Below, piece by piece: positions 54,919 through 63,621 of a stretch of DNA of 64,000 bases (the stretch's first letter is position 1; each line of letters starts with the position of its first letter). Origin of the DNA: Fluoribacter dumoffii NY 23 (lineage in GTDB: Bacteria; Pseudomonadota; Gammaproteobacteria; Legionellales; Legionellaceae); NCBI RefSeq assembly GCF_000236165.1, contig NZ_CM001373.1, positions 2,902,054 to 2,966,053 of the forward strand, written 5' to 3'. A program made the translations under genes and the position numbers. Under the pieces are notes generated by a model. The model was not told where the DNA came from and did no database searches. It saw nothing but the letters and a program-made list of their open reading frames with translations.

Positions 54919-55305
54919 ATGAAAAAATGGCTAGTATTGGTGACAACCAGTTTGATGATGATGAATGCTCATGCAGATAAATCTTGGTGTGGCTATAAAG
55001 ATTATTTTCGTTTGAGCGATACTTCCCATCCAGGAATTTACGTAGTGAGTGGTTATAGTGATGCTGATGTACTTCTTCACGTTATTGGCCCCCGTAGTTT
55101 TGAAATCCTGGATACATTCCAATGCCGTAGCGGTTATGCACATGTTACCGTTGCTTATGATTCCGAAAACTGGTGTGTTCTGGACATTAAAGATGGTCCC
55201 TTGATGAATCACCCAACTGTTAGCGCTTCTTGTAATGGAATTCGTTACATCGATACAGTTTATGATGGTATGGGTAGCTATTCTTATACAATCAATCTCG
55301 ATTGA
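54919..55305 (+). CDS. Small secreted protein with four cysteines, unknown function
   Basis: This 128-residue protein has a signal peptide cleaved probably after NAHA (residue 19). The mature 109 residues hold cysteines at 24, 69, 86 and 105 and repeated aromatic, beta-type strands (YVVSGYSDADVLLHVIG, HVTVAYDSENWCVLDI). I cannot name a family. The ATG at 54919 has AGGGG at good spacing. A (TAA)4 tract at 54894-54905 sits just upstream of this site. It follows the MFS gene by 66 bases and may be cotranscribed or separate. Confidence 0.65.
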   Translation: MKKWLVLVTTSLMMMNAHADKSWCGYKDYFRLSDTSHPGIYVVSGYSDADVLLHVIGPRSFEILDTFQCRSGYAHVTVAYDSENWCVLDIKDGPLMNHPTVSASCNGIRYIDTVYDGMGSYSYTINLD

Positions 55306-55363
55306 TCCTGACCCTTGAGATAGGATAAAGGCATGGAGACTCCTGCAGGTTGTTGCAACCGGA

Positions 55364-56818
55364 TTATTTTTTGCCTTTATCCATTTTCCCCATATTCAAA
55401 GACCATCCCCCACCTAGCGCCTTAATTAATTGAATGCTTGCTATCTGACGACGAGTGCGGATATTTACTAATGAGAGTTCTGATTGCAATGCTGTATTTT
55501 CAACAACCACTACCTGCAAAAATGTAACCAGACCACCTTGGTACCGATACAATTCTTGCTGCCATGCACGTTTTGCTGCACGAGCCGCCGCTTTTTGACT
55601 GCGGTATTCCCTATCAAGCTGGTGAATCGCAATCAAACTGTCTTCAACCTCTTGAAAAGCGGTTAAAACGACTTGTCGATAAGCAGCAACGGTTTCAAAA
55701 TATTGAGCCTTTGCCTGGTTTAATAAACCCCGCAAGCGCCCCCCATCAAAAACTGTTACCTCTGCCAGAGGTTGGGTTAAAGTTAACAAACTCAGCGGCC
55801 CAAGTGACCAAAAAAGGCTAGGTTTGGAAATGAGATTAGCAAGACTCCGACTTTGAAAACCGGCACTTCCAGTTAAATCAATCACAGGAAAAAACGCTGC
55901 CCGCGCTACCCCAATAGTTGCATTAGCCGCCTGAACCCGCGCTTCGGCAGCGATGATATCCGGTCTTCTATCTAAAATAGTAGAAGGTAGACTTGGAGAT
56001 ATAGCCAGAAAAACCCTTGGTGATTTGGCAGGAGTTAACGAAAAATTACTTGGTATTTCCCCAACTAATACCGCAATAGCATGTTCCAGTTGGGCCCTTT
56101 GTAATCGCATGTCGGCAGCCATTGTTCTGGCATTTTCCAGCTGAGCTTGAGCTTCATCCACATCCGATATAGGCGCTGCACCACCCTGATAGCGTTTTTT
56201 TGTTAAATAAAGGGCTTTTTGATAAGCCACTACGGTTGTATCCAAAATTTGCTGCGCCTCATCGCTTCCCCTGAGTGCAAAATAATTATTAGCAAGCGCC
56301 GCTTGCAAACTCAGTCGAATCGAAGCTATATCGGCGGCGCTGGCCTTGGCATTACTTTCATTAGCAATTACTGAATTACGGATGCTACCCCAAACATCGA
56401 GCTCATAAGAAAGAAAACCACCTAACAAAAATTGATTAAATACTGGGGGGGATACAGGATTGGCAACAGTTCGTGAATTTTGCTGCCGATCCGCATTAAA
56501 TAACCCTTGAATGGAGGGGAAAAAATAGGAACGAGCTACCTGAACCAGGGAAAGTGCCTCCTGAAAACGAGCATACGCTACCTGCAAATTCTGGTTTGCA
56601 GCATTCAACTGGTATTCCAAATCGTTCAATACCGGATCATGGAAAGCCATCCACCACCCGTTTGGAGGAATAATTCGAGGCAATGATTTAATTTCCACCC
56701 ATTTCCCAGGCTCCTTGAAATGTTCAGGGATAGGTATGGCAGGACGATGATAGTGGGGCGCAAGGGAACATCCTCCCAATGCAAAAACAAGAACCCCTGC
56801 CGCGATTACTTTTCTCAT
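55364..56818 (-). CDS. NodT-family outer-membrane efflux lipoprotein (fourth of four)
   Basis: This 484-residue channel protein has lipobox LGGC (C17) and SLAPHYHRP after it. The family blocks DRRPDIIAAEARVQAANATIGVARAAFFP (in part) and the terminal LIKALGGGWS are present. Its start overlaps the adaptor stop (ATGA). It is the last gene of a minus-strand operon encoding pump, adaptor and channel in that order, the reverse of the order in the other RND operon. It looks more distant from the other three channel proteins than the first two are from each other. Confidence 0.93.
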   Translation of the reverse strand: MRKVIAAGVLVFALGGCSLAPHYHRPAIPIPEHFKEPGKWVEIKSLPRIIPPNGWWMAFHDPVLNDLEYQLNAANQNLQVAYARFQEALSLVQVARSYFFPSIQGLFNADRQQNSRTVANPVSPPVFNQFLLGGFLSYELDVWGSIRNSVIANESNAKASAADIASIRLSLQAALANNYFALRGSDEAQQILDTTVVAYQKALYLTKKRYQGGAAPISDVDEAQAQLENARTMAADMRLQRAQLEHAIAVLVGEIPSNFSLTPAKSPRVFLAISPSLPSTILDRRPDIIAAEARVQAANATIGVARAAFFPVIDLTGSAGFQSRSLANLISKPSLFWSLGPLSLLTLTQPLAEVTVFDGGRLRGLLNQAKAQYFETVAAYRQVVLTAFQEVEDSLIAIHQLDREYRSQKAAARAAKRAWQQELYRYQGGLVTFLQVVVVENTALQSELSLVNIRTRRQIASIQLIKALGGGWSLNMGKMDKGKK

Positions 56819-57960
56819 AAAACAACTCGTACCGCTTCGCCATCCCTAATTGCATCAGGGGGATTTACTACGATGCGATCGCCTGGTGATACTCCTGTGG
56901 CAATCTCCACCTTTGAACCAAAGTCACGCCGAATAGTTACTGATTTCAAGGTTACCTTATTGCTTTTATCCAGTGCAGCCACCTGTAAGCCCTGGGCACG
57001 AAAAAGTAAGGTATTCACAGGCAAAATTACTGTCTTGGGAGGAATAGGTAAAGTAAACCAAACCTCAGTGTAACCACCGGGTAATAATTCACCCTCTTTA
57101 TTCTCGGAAGTAAACTGGGCGAGTAAAGTCCGAGTTTGAGGATCAATTGCATGCGCAGTTTCAAATAATTTAGCCGGAAAAATTTGTTTAGGATGCTCCG
57201 CAAAATGAAGGTTTACCGTCATAGCAGGTTTAATACGCGAAGAATAATATTGAGGAATCTTGACGTATATTCGCAAAGGATGGGTTTGGGCAATACGGAA
57301 TAAAGGTCGCGCAGTGGTACTGCTTCCGGCATCAATTAAATCACCAATATCTGTCGCACGATCTGTGATCACTCCATCAAAAGGTGCAATCACTCGCTCA
57401 AATCCCACTAATTCTTGTAAGCGTTGCAAATTGGCTTTAGCTGATAGCACCGCAGCATCAAGAGCAGCAGCGGTACTCACCTTTTCATCTGTTTCCTGCT
57501 GGGAAACCGATTCCGTTTTTACTAAATTGAGCCACCGTTTTGCGGTAATCTGCGCCAGTTTATTGTTCGCAATTGCGGTTTTTAAATCTGCCTTTGCCTG
57601 GCGCTCCTGCGCATCAAGCTCTGGAGTTTCAATAACAGCAAGCAAATCGCCTTTTTTTACCCGGCTGCCAATATCAACATACCATTTTTTAACATAACCA
57701 TTAGTACGAGCAAAAACAGGCGACTCATGCCAGGCCTGTACGTTACCAGGTAAAATAATCTTATCGACGCCCTTCTCTTGTTCTGCTTTCATGACTCGTA
57801 CCACAGTAATGGCATCGGCAAGTGTTTCCTTACGCAAAGTGATCGCTGCATACACGCGGAAAACAATTATTATGAGAAGAAGGAACAAAAAAACACCACC
57901 CCAAATAATAAGTCGGCTAGGGCGCTGGTTATGTAAATACGGCTGAATTGTTTTAAGCAT
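56815..57960 (-). CDS. RND periplasmic adaptor (HlyD family)
   Basis: This 381-residue adaptor has a membrane helix at about 17-38, a lipoyl domain split by a helical hairpin (AWHESPVFARTNGYVKKWYVDIG in part, and IAPFDGVITDRATDIGDLID in part) and a C-terminal membrane-proximal domain. It overlaps the upstream pump gene by eight bases and the downstream channel gene by four, so the three are translated in coupled fashion. It is not closely similar to the adaptor at 44634-45782. Confidence 0.93.
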   Translation of the reverse strand: MLKTIQPYLHNQRPSRLIIWGGVFLFLLLIIIVFRVYAAITLRKETLADAITVVRVMKAEQEKGVDKIILPGNVQAWHESPVFARTNGYVKKWYVDIGSRVKKGDLLAVIETPELDAQERQAKADLKTAIANNKLAQITAKRWLNLVKTESVSQQETDEKVSTAAALDAAVLSAKANLQRLQELVGFERVIAPFDGVITDRATDIGDLIDAGSSTTARPLFRIAQTHPLRIYVKIPQYYSSRIKPAMTVNLHFAEHPKQIFPAKLFETAHAIDPQTRTLLAQFTSENKEGELLPGGYTEVWFTLPIPPKTVILPVNTLLFRAQGLQVAALDKSNKVTLKSVTIRRDFGSKVEIATGVSPGDRIVVNPPDAIRDGEAVRVVL

Positions 57961-60900
57961 GTTTCTTCCTTTGCTTCTTCTTCAATTTGCGATCATGAAT
58001 GACGTAAAACACAGAAGGCACGAAAAAGAGGGTGGCTATCGTTGCAAAGGATAAACCGCCAATTACCGCCCGTCCTAAAGGAGCATTCTGTTCACCGCCA
58101 TCCCCCATGCCTAATGCCATAGGGAACATCCCAATGATCATGGCTAGTGCTGTCATCATTACGGGTCTTAGCCGTGTCTGTCCTGCCTCAAGAGCTGCTT
58201 TCATTGGGTCATTTTCCATCGCCAGATGATCGCGTGCAAAACTGATAATAAGAATACTGTTTGCAGTGGCAACCCCCATGCACATTATCGCCCCCGTTAA
58301 AGCAGGAACACTTAATGCAGTATGCGTGATGAATAACATCCAGGAAATGCCAGCAAGAGCAGCAGGTAAGGCGGTAATAATGATAAAGGGATCCGTCCAG
58401 GATTGAAAGTTAATCACAATTAACAGATAAACCAGTAAAATGGAAAAGGCCAACCCCCAATACAACCCGTTAAAGGCATGTTCTTTTGTTTCAATTTGTC
58501 CGCGAATAGCCACAGATGAGCCTTTAGGAACATCTTTTTTGGTATCGTGTATTATTTTCTTGATATCCTCTGCCACCGATCCTAAATCTCTGTCTTGTAT
58601 CGAAGCAAAAATATCAATCACCGGTTGAACATTATAATGGGATTCAACTACTGAAGTCCAAGTACGTTTCAATTTGGCGAAAGCACCTAAAATTTGGGCT
58701 GGGTTAGGCGTAGTTACATTTCCTATTGGGATATTAAGCAAATCATTTAAGGATGTCATTATATATTGTGGAGCTTGAGTCACAATGGGATAAGAAACTC
58801 CACTGTTGGGATCCAGCCAAAAAGTAGGTGTGGTTTGAAAACTACCAGATAGGGTAATTAACAAGTCAGTAGCCACATTGAATTGAGTAAATCCAAGTTC
58901 TTTCGCCAAACTCCTATCCACATCAACAAAAAATTCAGGATAGTTATTGGCCTGTCTTATGCGCACATCAGTTAGACCAGGAATTCGTTTTAACTCCCTC
59001 ATCAGCATATTGGCATAATCAGCATTTTCCTTCTTTTTCAGGCCTATAACTTGAATGTTAATTGGGGAAGGCAAACCAAAATTAATAATTTGATTGACGA
59101 TATCTGCGGGCAAAAATGCAAATGTGACTTCTGGAAAATGTTCTCTTAAAATGGATCTTAACTGGTGAATATAATCCCGGCTGGGCCTATGTCCCTTCTT
59201 CAAAGAAATCAGAATATCAGCATCTTCCGGCCCATTTGTAGCAGAATTACTGTAAGATAAATTAATTCCACTAATAGGCAGCCCTATATTATCTACGATG
59301 CTATCCAGGTCTCGGGGAGGAATTACCTGGCGGATTACCCCATCGATATTATCAACAATGCGTGCCGTTTCCTCTACTCGCGTCCCAGTTGGGGCACTGA
59401 TATGTAATTTAATTTGCCCTGCATCTACATTGGGGAAAAAATTTGAGCCGAGCCAAGGCCAAAGTAAAAATATCGAGATCCCCACAAAACCCGTAAAACA
59501 TAAAATAAAAAAATTGGCATGGGTTAATACCCAGGATAATGATTCAGAATAGCGGGTGCGTAATTGGAAAAATCTGCTTTCAAACAGTTCATGAAGCCGT
59601 CTCAGTCGACCTTTATTTTTATCTTCAGCCAACAATTCATGTTTGTGCAGCCAATATTTTGCCAAGGTGGCTACCAGGGTGCGTGATAAAATATAAGACA
59701 TCAGCATCGCAAAAATTACTGCCTCAGCTAATGGAACGAATAAAAATTGAGCGACACCTCCCAAATAGAACATGGGGACAAAGACAATGCAAATACATAA
59801 GGTGGATACGAGAGCAGGAATAGCAATTTGTTTTGCGCCATCAAGAATAGCCTGCTCCACTTCTTTGCCCTGCTCTAAATTCCAGTTAATATTCTCAATC
59901 GCTACCGTAGCATCATCTACTAAAATACCTACAGCAAGTGCTAAACCACCTAAAGTCATAATATTGATAGTCTCGCCCAATGCAGAGAGAATAGTAATTG
60001 AGGCTATGATGGATAGAGGTATCGACAAGGTAATAATTAGGGTACTACGCAAACTTCCTAAAAAGAGTAAAATCATAAGCCCTGTCAATGCCGCAGCGAT
60101 AACTCCCTCAATAATTACGCCCCGAATTGCCGCAGTGACAAAAATCGATTGATCGGCAAAATTGGATAAGTTGAGTCCTTCAGGGAGCATGTCCTTAACT
60201 TTAGGTAATAGGTTTTTTACCCGTTTCACAATATCAAGGGTGGAGGCATTTCCGGTTTTTTGAATCGACATCATTACTGCCCGATGTCCATCCACGCGGA
60301 CGATGTTCGTTTGAGGTGCAAATCCATCACGCACATGTGCAACGTCACGAATATATAAAACTCGACCCGGCGTGGACTTAACGGGTGCATCATTCAACTC
60401 AACCGCTGAAAGCGGACTGCCATTTAATTTGACAATATACTCATACTCACCAATTTTTTGGGTTCCCGAAGGGATAATCAAGTTTTGGGCTAAAATTGCG
60501 TTATTGATATCCTGGGCAGAGATCCCATAGGTTTGCATGGCTTGAAGATCTAAATCCACTTGTATTTGTCTAATTTTACCTCCATAAGGATAAGGTAAAG
60601 CCGCTCCTTGTACGGTTGCAAGTTGAGTGCGAAGAAAATTATTTCCCAAGTCATTGAGCTTTTGTTCGGGAATGGTTGCACTTGATAATACAAGTTGCAA
60701 AACGGGTACCGTGGACGCTTTATAGCTCAAAATTAATGGCGGCAAAGTACCTGGCGGTAAATTGCGTAACATGGTTTGGGCAATTGCCGTGACCTGACTG
60801 AGTGCGACATCGACATTTACTCCATGTTGAAAGAATAATTTAACTACACTAACGCCAATCAGCGACTCCGATTCAATATGCTCGATATCATTTACGGTAG

Positions 60901-61117
60901 TAGTTACAGCCCGTTCGAATACACTGGTGATACGATTACCCATTTCATCGGGAGGCAAGCCAGTATAATTCCATACAACACTCACAACCGGGATATTGAT
61001 GTCAGGAAAAATATCTGTAGGCGTACGCATTATTGCCAAAGGCCCAATTATAAGAAGCATTAGGGCCATTACAATGAAGGTGTAAGGTCGCGAAAGTGCA
61101 ATCCATACAATCCACAT
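57953..61117 (-). CDS. RND efflux transporter permease (AcrB/HAE-like, second pump)
   Basis: This 1054-residue pump has twelve membrane segments. The N-terminus MWIVWIALSRPYTFIVMALMLL (in part) and DIFPDINIPVVSVVWNYTGL (in part) resemble a branch of AcrB/D/F-family pumps common in Pseudomonas and Burkholderia. The proton-relay pair is in VGILVDDATVAIEN, and the second half has TANSILIISFARD in place of the usual D-x-x-I block. It ends in a basic tail KLKKKQRKKHA. It is the first gene of the operon; the substrate is unknown. Confidence 0.95.
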   Translation of the reverse strand: MWIVWIALSRPYTFIVMALMLLIIGPLAIMRTPTDIFPDINIPVVSVVWNYTGLPPDEMGNRITSVFERAVTTTVNDIEHIESESLIGVSVVKLFFQHGVNVDVALSQVTAIAQTMLRNLPPGTLPPLILSYKASTVPVLQLVLSSATIPEQKLNDLGNNFLRTQLATVQGAALPYPYGGKIRQIQVDLDLQAMQTYGISAQDINNAILAQNLIIPSGTQKIGEYEYIVKLNGSPLSAVELNDAPVKSTPGRVLYIRDVAHVRDGFAPQTNIVRVDGHRAVMMSIQKTGNASTLDIVKRVKNLLPKVKDMLPEGLNLSNFADQSIFVTAAIRGVIIEGVIAAALTGLMILLFLGSLRSTLIITLSIPLSIIASITILSALGETINIMTLGGLALAVGILVDDATVAIENINWNLEQGKEVEQAILDGAKQIAIPALVSTLCICIVFVPMFYLGGVAQFLFVPLAEAVIFAMLMSYILSRTLVATLAKYWLHKHELLAEDKNKGRLRRLHELFESRFFQLRTRYSESLSWVLTHANFFILCFTGFVGISIFLLWPWLGSNFFPNVDAGQIKLHISAPTGTRVEETARIVDNIDGVIRQVIPPRDLDSIVDNIGLPISGINLSYSNSATNGPEDADILISLKKGHRPSRDYIHQLRSILREHFPEVTFAFLPADIVNQIINFGLPSPINIQVIGLKKKENADYANMLMRELKRIPGLTDVRIRQANNYPEFFVDVDRSLAKELGFTQFNVATDLLITLSGSFQTTPTFWLDPNSGVSYPIVTQAPQYIMTSLNDLLNIPIGNVTTPNPAQILGAFAKLKRTWTSVVESHYNVQPVIDIFASIQDRDLGSVAEDIKKIIHDTKKDVPKGSSVAIRGQIETKEHAFNGLYWGLAFSILLVYLLIVINFQSWTDPFIIITALPAALAGISWMLFITHTALSVPALTGAIMCMGVATANSILIISFARDHLAMENDPMKAALEAGQTRLRPVMMTALAMIIGMFPMALGMGDGGEQNAPLGRAVIGGLSFATIATLFFVPSVFYVIHDRKLKKKQRKKHA

Positions 61118-61272
61118 AAATATCCGTATTCAATTTGGAAAAGGTATTCATTATATCAATGAAATCAATTAAAAATTAAGAACTCGCAAGTTTTTATATT
61201 AATTGACAAGGTAAATTCCCATAACTGGGGTTGTTATTTCAATGAGTAGTTAAGGCACTGCCGGGATTATGA

Positions 61273-62037
61273 TTAACTGAGGTCAAACTCTTGCCCACAC
61301 TGAACAAAACCTGCAAACCCATGAGATTTTGCATTCGGTAATTCCCCATCATTGTAATGATATAACCAAAGCTTTGCTTTGATTTTGGGATCCAATGTAT
61401 CCAGCTGCTTAAAGTGAGTATGTACTCCACTTGGAACCTCAAGAGTTTCACAATCATGAAAAATTAAGGTGGCTTCCCGATAATGTTTCTCAAAACGATC
61501 AGGGGTAAATTGGGCGTCTGTAGTGATGAAAAATGATTTTCCTTTATGACGAATAGTCAAACCATAGCTAGGCATCAACTCTCCATTTGAAAAAATATGG
61601 ACTGTTTGTACCAAATTTAACTGCAAGCCTTCCCAATGAAAAGCTTGTCCTTCCTTAATCATTCGAACCGAAAAATAATCATTTAGGGTGGCTTCTTTCT
61701 CCTCAAGTGTTCTCAGGCCTCCACTTAAGCTATGTTCCCACAGTGGCTGAACCAGATTCTCATGGATAATTAAGGTAGATAAGCCATTTTGCGAAACGAA
61801 TTTACGTTGAAAAGCGAACCATTCCATCCCGCCTATGTGATCGGCATGCAAGTGGCTAATGTAGACCGCATCAATTTCTTGAGGAAGATATCCAGCCCGG
61901 GTTAATGAAAAACGAATATCAGTACCGCAATCGATCAATAGCTTCTTACCACTATCGGTGAACAGCAGCATATTTGATTGAAAATTTCCAAAATCCGTTC
62001 CTATCCCGCTACCTGCTCCTAAAAATAAGAGTTTCAT
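61273..62037 (-). CDS. MBL-fold metallo-hydrolase (RNase Z-like)
   Basis: This 254-residue cytosolic hydrolase has the metal signature HLHADHIGG (near residue 61) and later ligands in FHDCETLE, THFKQLDTL and LYHYND, all consistent with a two-metal MBL phosphodiesterase core. The opening MKLLFLGAGSGIG is typical of the RNase Z-like and class II phosphodiesterase-like branches. The substrate is not clear from the sequence. It is divergent from a membrane adenylate cyclase gene, 115 bases apart, so hydrolysis of a cyclic nucleotide is one possibility. Confidence 0.88.
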   Translation of the reverse strand: MKLLFLGAGSGIGTDFGNFQSNMLLFTDSGKKLLIDCGTDIRFSLTRAGYLPQEIDAVYISHLHADHIGGMEWFAFQRKFVSQNGLSTLIIHENLVQPLWEHSLSGGLRTLEEKEATLNDYFSVRMIKEGQAFHWEGLQLNLVQTVHIFSNGELMPSYGLTIRHKGKSFFITTDAQFTPDRFEKHYREATLIFHDCETLEVPSGVHTHFKQLDTLDPKIKAKLWLYHYNDGELPNAKSHGFAGFVQCGQEFDLS

Positions 62038-62152
62038 TAATTGATCCCTGAACTAAGTTAAGGCTCGTCCTAAAATTCCTTACAAAAACAAACATCTTCC
62101 TCCTAAGAATAGCATTTAAAATTGGTTATTAGAAATAGCTCGACTATTATAA

Positions 62153-63607
62153 ATGAGCTATTCTTCATTTAGGGTCGATAAGAATTATGAGTCGAATGTG
62201 TTAACCAAGCTCAATATTAAAAACAAAGGTCTTTTATACTTTTTTTTCTTTTTTCTAGCCATTGCTCTTGTGAGTCTAATCTCTTGTTTGTTTGTATTGA
62301 AACATATCGCCATCCAGGAAGTTATTGATGGAAATGAACGTTATCAATTGTATGTATTAGCAAATAAACTTCGTCAGAGCTCTGATGATTTGACTGAGTT
62401 GGCACGCCTGTATGTAATAACAGGGGAGAAAAAGTATCGCGACTATTACAATGAGACCTTATCAATACGTAATGGGAGCGCCCCCCTTCCCTCCGATTAC
62501 GATGAATTGTACTGGGATTTTGTTATGGGTAATAAACCTCCCCATACATTCAAGCCGGCAAAATCATTAGCAGCGATGATGTTAGAGCACCAGTTTACTC
62601 TTAAAGAATTTTCCTTACTGAATGAAGCCGAAAATCAAAGCAACAAGCTTGCAGAAACTGAAACTCAAGCCATGAATCTTGTGGAAGGCAAATATCAAGA
62701 TAAATCAGGAAATTATTCGATTATCGGCAAACCAGATCCTCAATTAGCGCAACAAATGGTTTTTGGTGAAGATTATTTGAAGAAAAAATTACAGGTGATG
62801 AAACCTTTGCAGGAATTTTTTACCCTTGTAAACAATCGGACTTTCTTAAAAAATGAAAAGATTGATTTGGAGATGTCAAAAATTATTGCCCTGGCACTCG
62901 CCCTTTCAATTCTGTCCACAATACTTATGCTCTTTTTTATTATTCACGCATTAAACACCTTATCCAAGGTTAATGAGGAGAATGATTTATTACTCTTGAA
63001 TATCCTGCCTGAATCCATCGCCTCACGCCTAAAAATGGGAGAGGAAGAGATTGCGGATGAATTTTCCCAAGCCAGTGTGATGTTTGCGGATATTATTAAT
63101 TTTACCCAGTTGACTGAACAATTAGGCGCAAAAAAAACGGTGGGCATTTTAAATCGGTTATTTGCCGAGCTAGACAAGCTTACAGAAAAATATCATGTAG
63201 AGAAAGTTAAAACGATTGGCGACAATTACATGGCTGTATCCGGTGTCCCTGAACAAACCACTCGCCATGCAATCAATATTGCTAACTATGCCTTGGCTGT
63301 CCTGGATAAAATGATGGCTTTTAATAAAGAAAATCAGATGAATCTCCAGTTTCGCATTGGCATCACTTACGGTACGGTAATTGCTGGAATAATTGGCCAT
63401 AAAAAATTTGTTTATGATATTTGGGGAAATGTAGTAAACCTGGCCAGTCGATTGGAGGAAACCTCACTTCCTAACAAAATCCACATCTCTGAAAAAATGG
63501 CTTTTATGCTTGCAGATGAGTTCATTGTGGAGCCACGAGACGTTCTGAAAATGAAAGGGATTGGCGAGGTCAAAACCTATTTCCTGCTAGGAAAAAAAGA
63601 GAAATAA
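62153..63607 (+). CDS. Membrane-bound class III adenylate cyclase
   Basis: This 484-residue protein has two membrane helices (about 26-50 and 245-268) flanking a periplasmic helical sensor with the block LRQSSDDLTELARLYVITGE (in part), a sensor type common in cyclases and chemoreceptors. The catalytic domain covers about 305-480. The metal aspartates are in MFADIINF and TIGDNYM, the lysine in VEKVKTIGD favours ATP, and the transition-state residues are in NVVNLASRLE. It should make cAMP in response to an unknown external signal. The ATG has no strong ribosome binding site. It is divergent from an MBL hydrolase. Confidence 0.94.
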   Translation: MSYSSFRVDKNYESNVLTKLNIKNKGLLYFFFFFLAIALVSLISCLFVLKHIAIQEVIDGNERYQLYVLANKLRQSSDDLTELARLYVITGEKKYRDYYNETLSIRNGSAPLPSDYDELYWDFVMGNKPPHTFKPAKSLAAMMLEHQFTLKEFSLLNEAENQSNKLAETETQAMNLVEGKYQDKSGNYSIIGKPDPQLAQQMVFGEDYLKKKLQVMKPLQEFFTLVNNRTFLKNEKIDLEMSKIIALALALSILSTILMLFFIIHALNTLSKVNEENDLLLLNILPESIASRLKMGEEEIADEFSQASVMFADIINFTQLTEQLGAKKTVGILNRLFAELDKLTEKYHVEKVKTIGDNYMAVSGVPEQTTRHAINIANYALAVLDKMMAFNKENQMNLQFRIGITYGTVIAGIIGHKKFVYDIWGNVVNLASRLEETSLPNKIHISEKMAFMLADEFIVEPRDVLKMKGIGEVKTYFLLGKKEK

Positions 63608-63621
63608 TCACAAAGTATTAT

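Noticed and set aside
57260..57697. 145-residue plus-strand frame opposite the RND adaptor
   Set aside because: Overlaps a fully conserved adaptor gene in antisense, with no domain or ribosome binding site.
59772..60152. 126-residue plus-strand frame opposite the RND pump
   Set aside because: Antisense shadow of a conserved pump gene; residue composition is that of a reverse-strand artefact.
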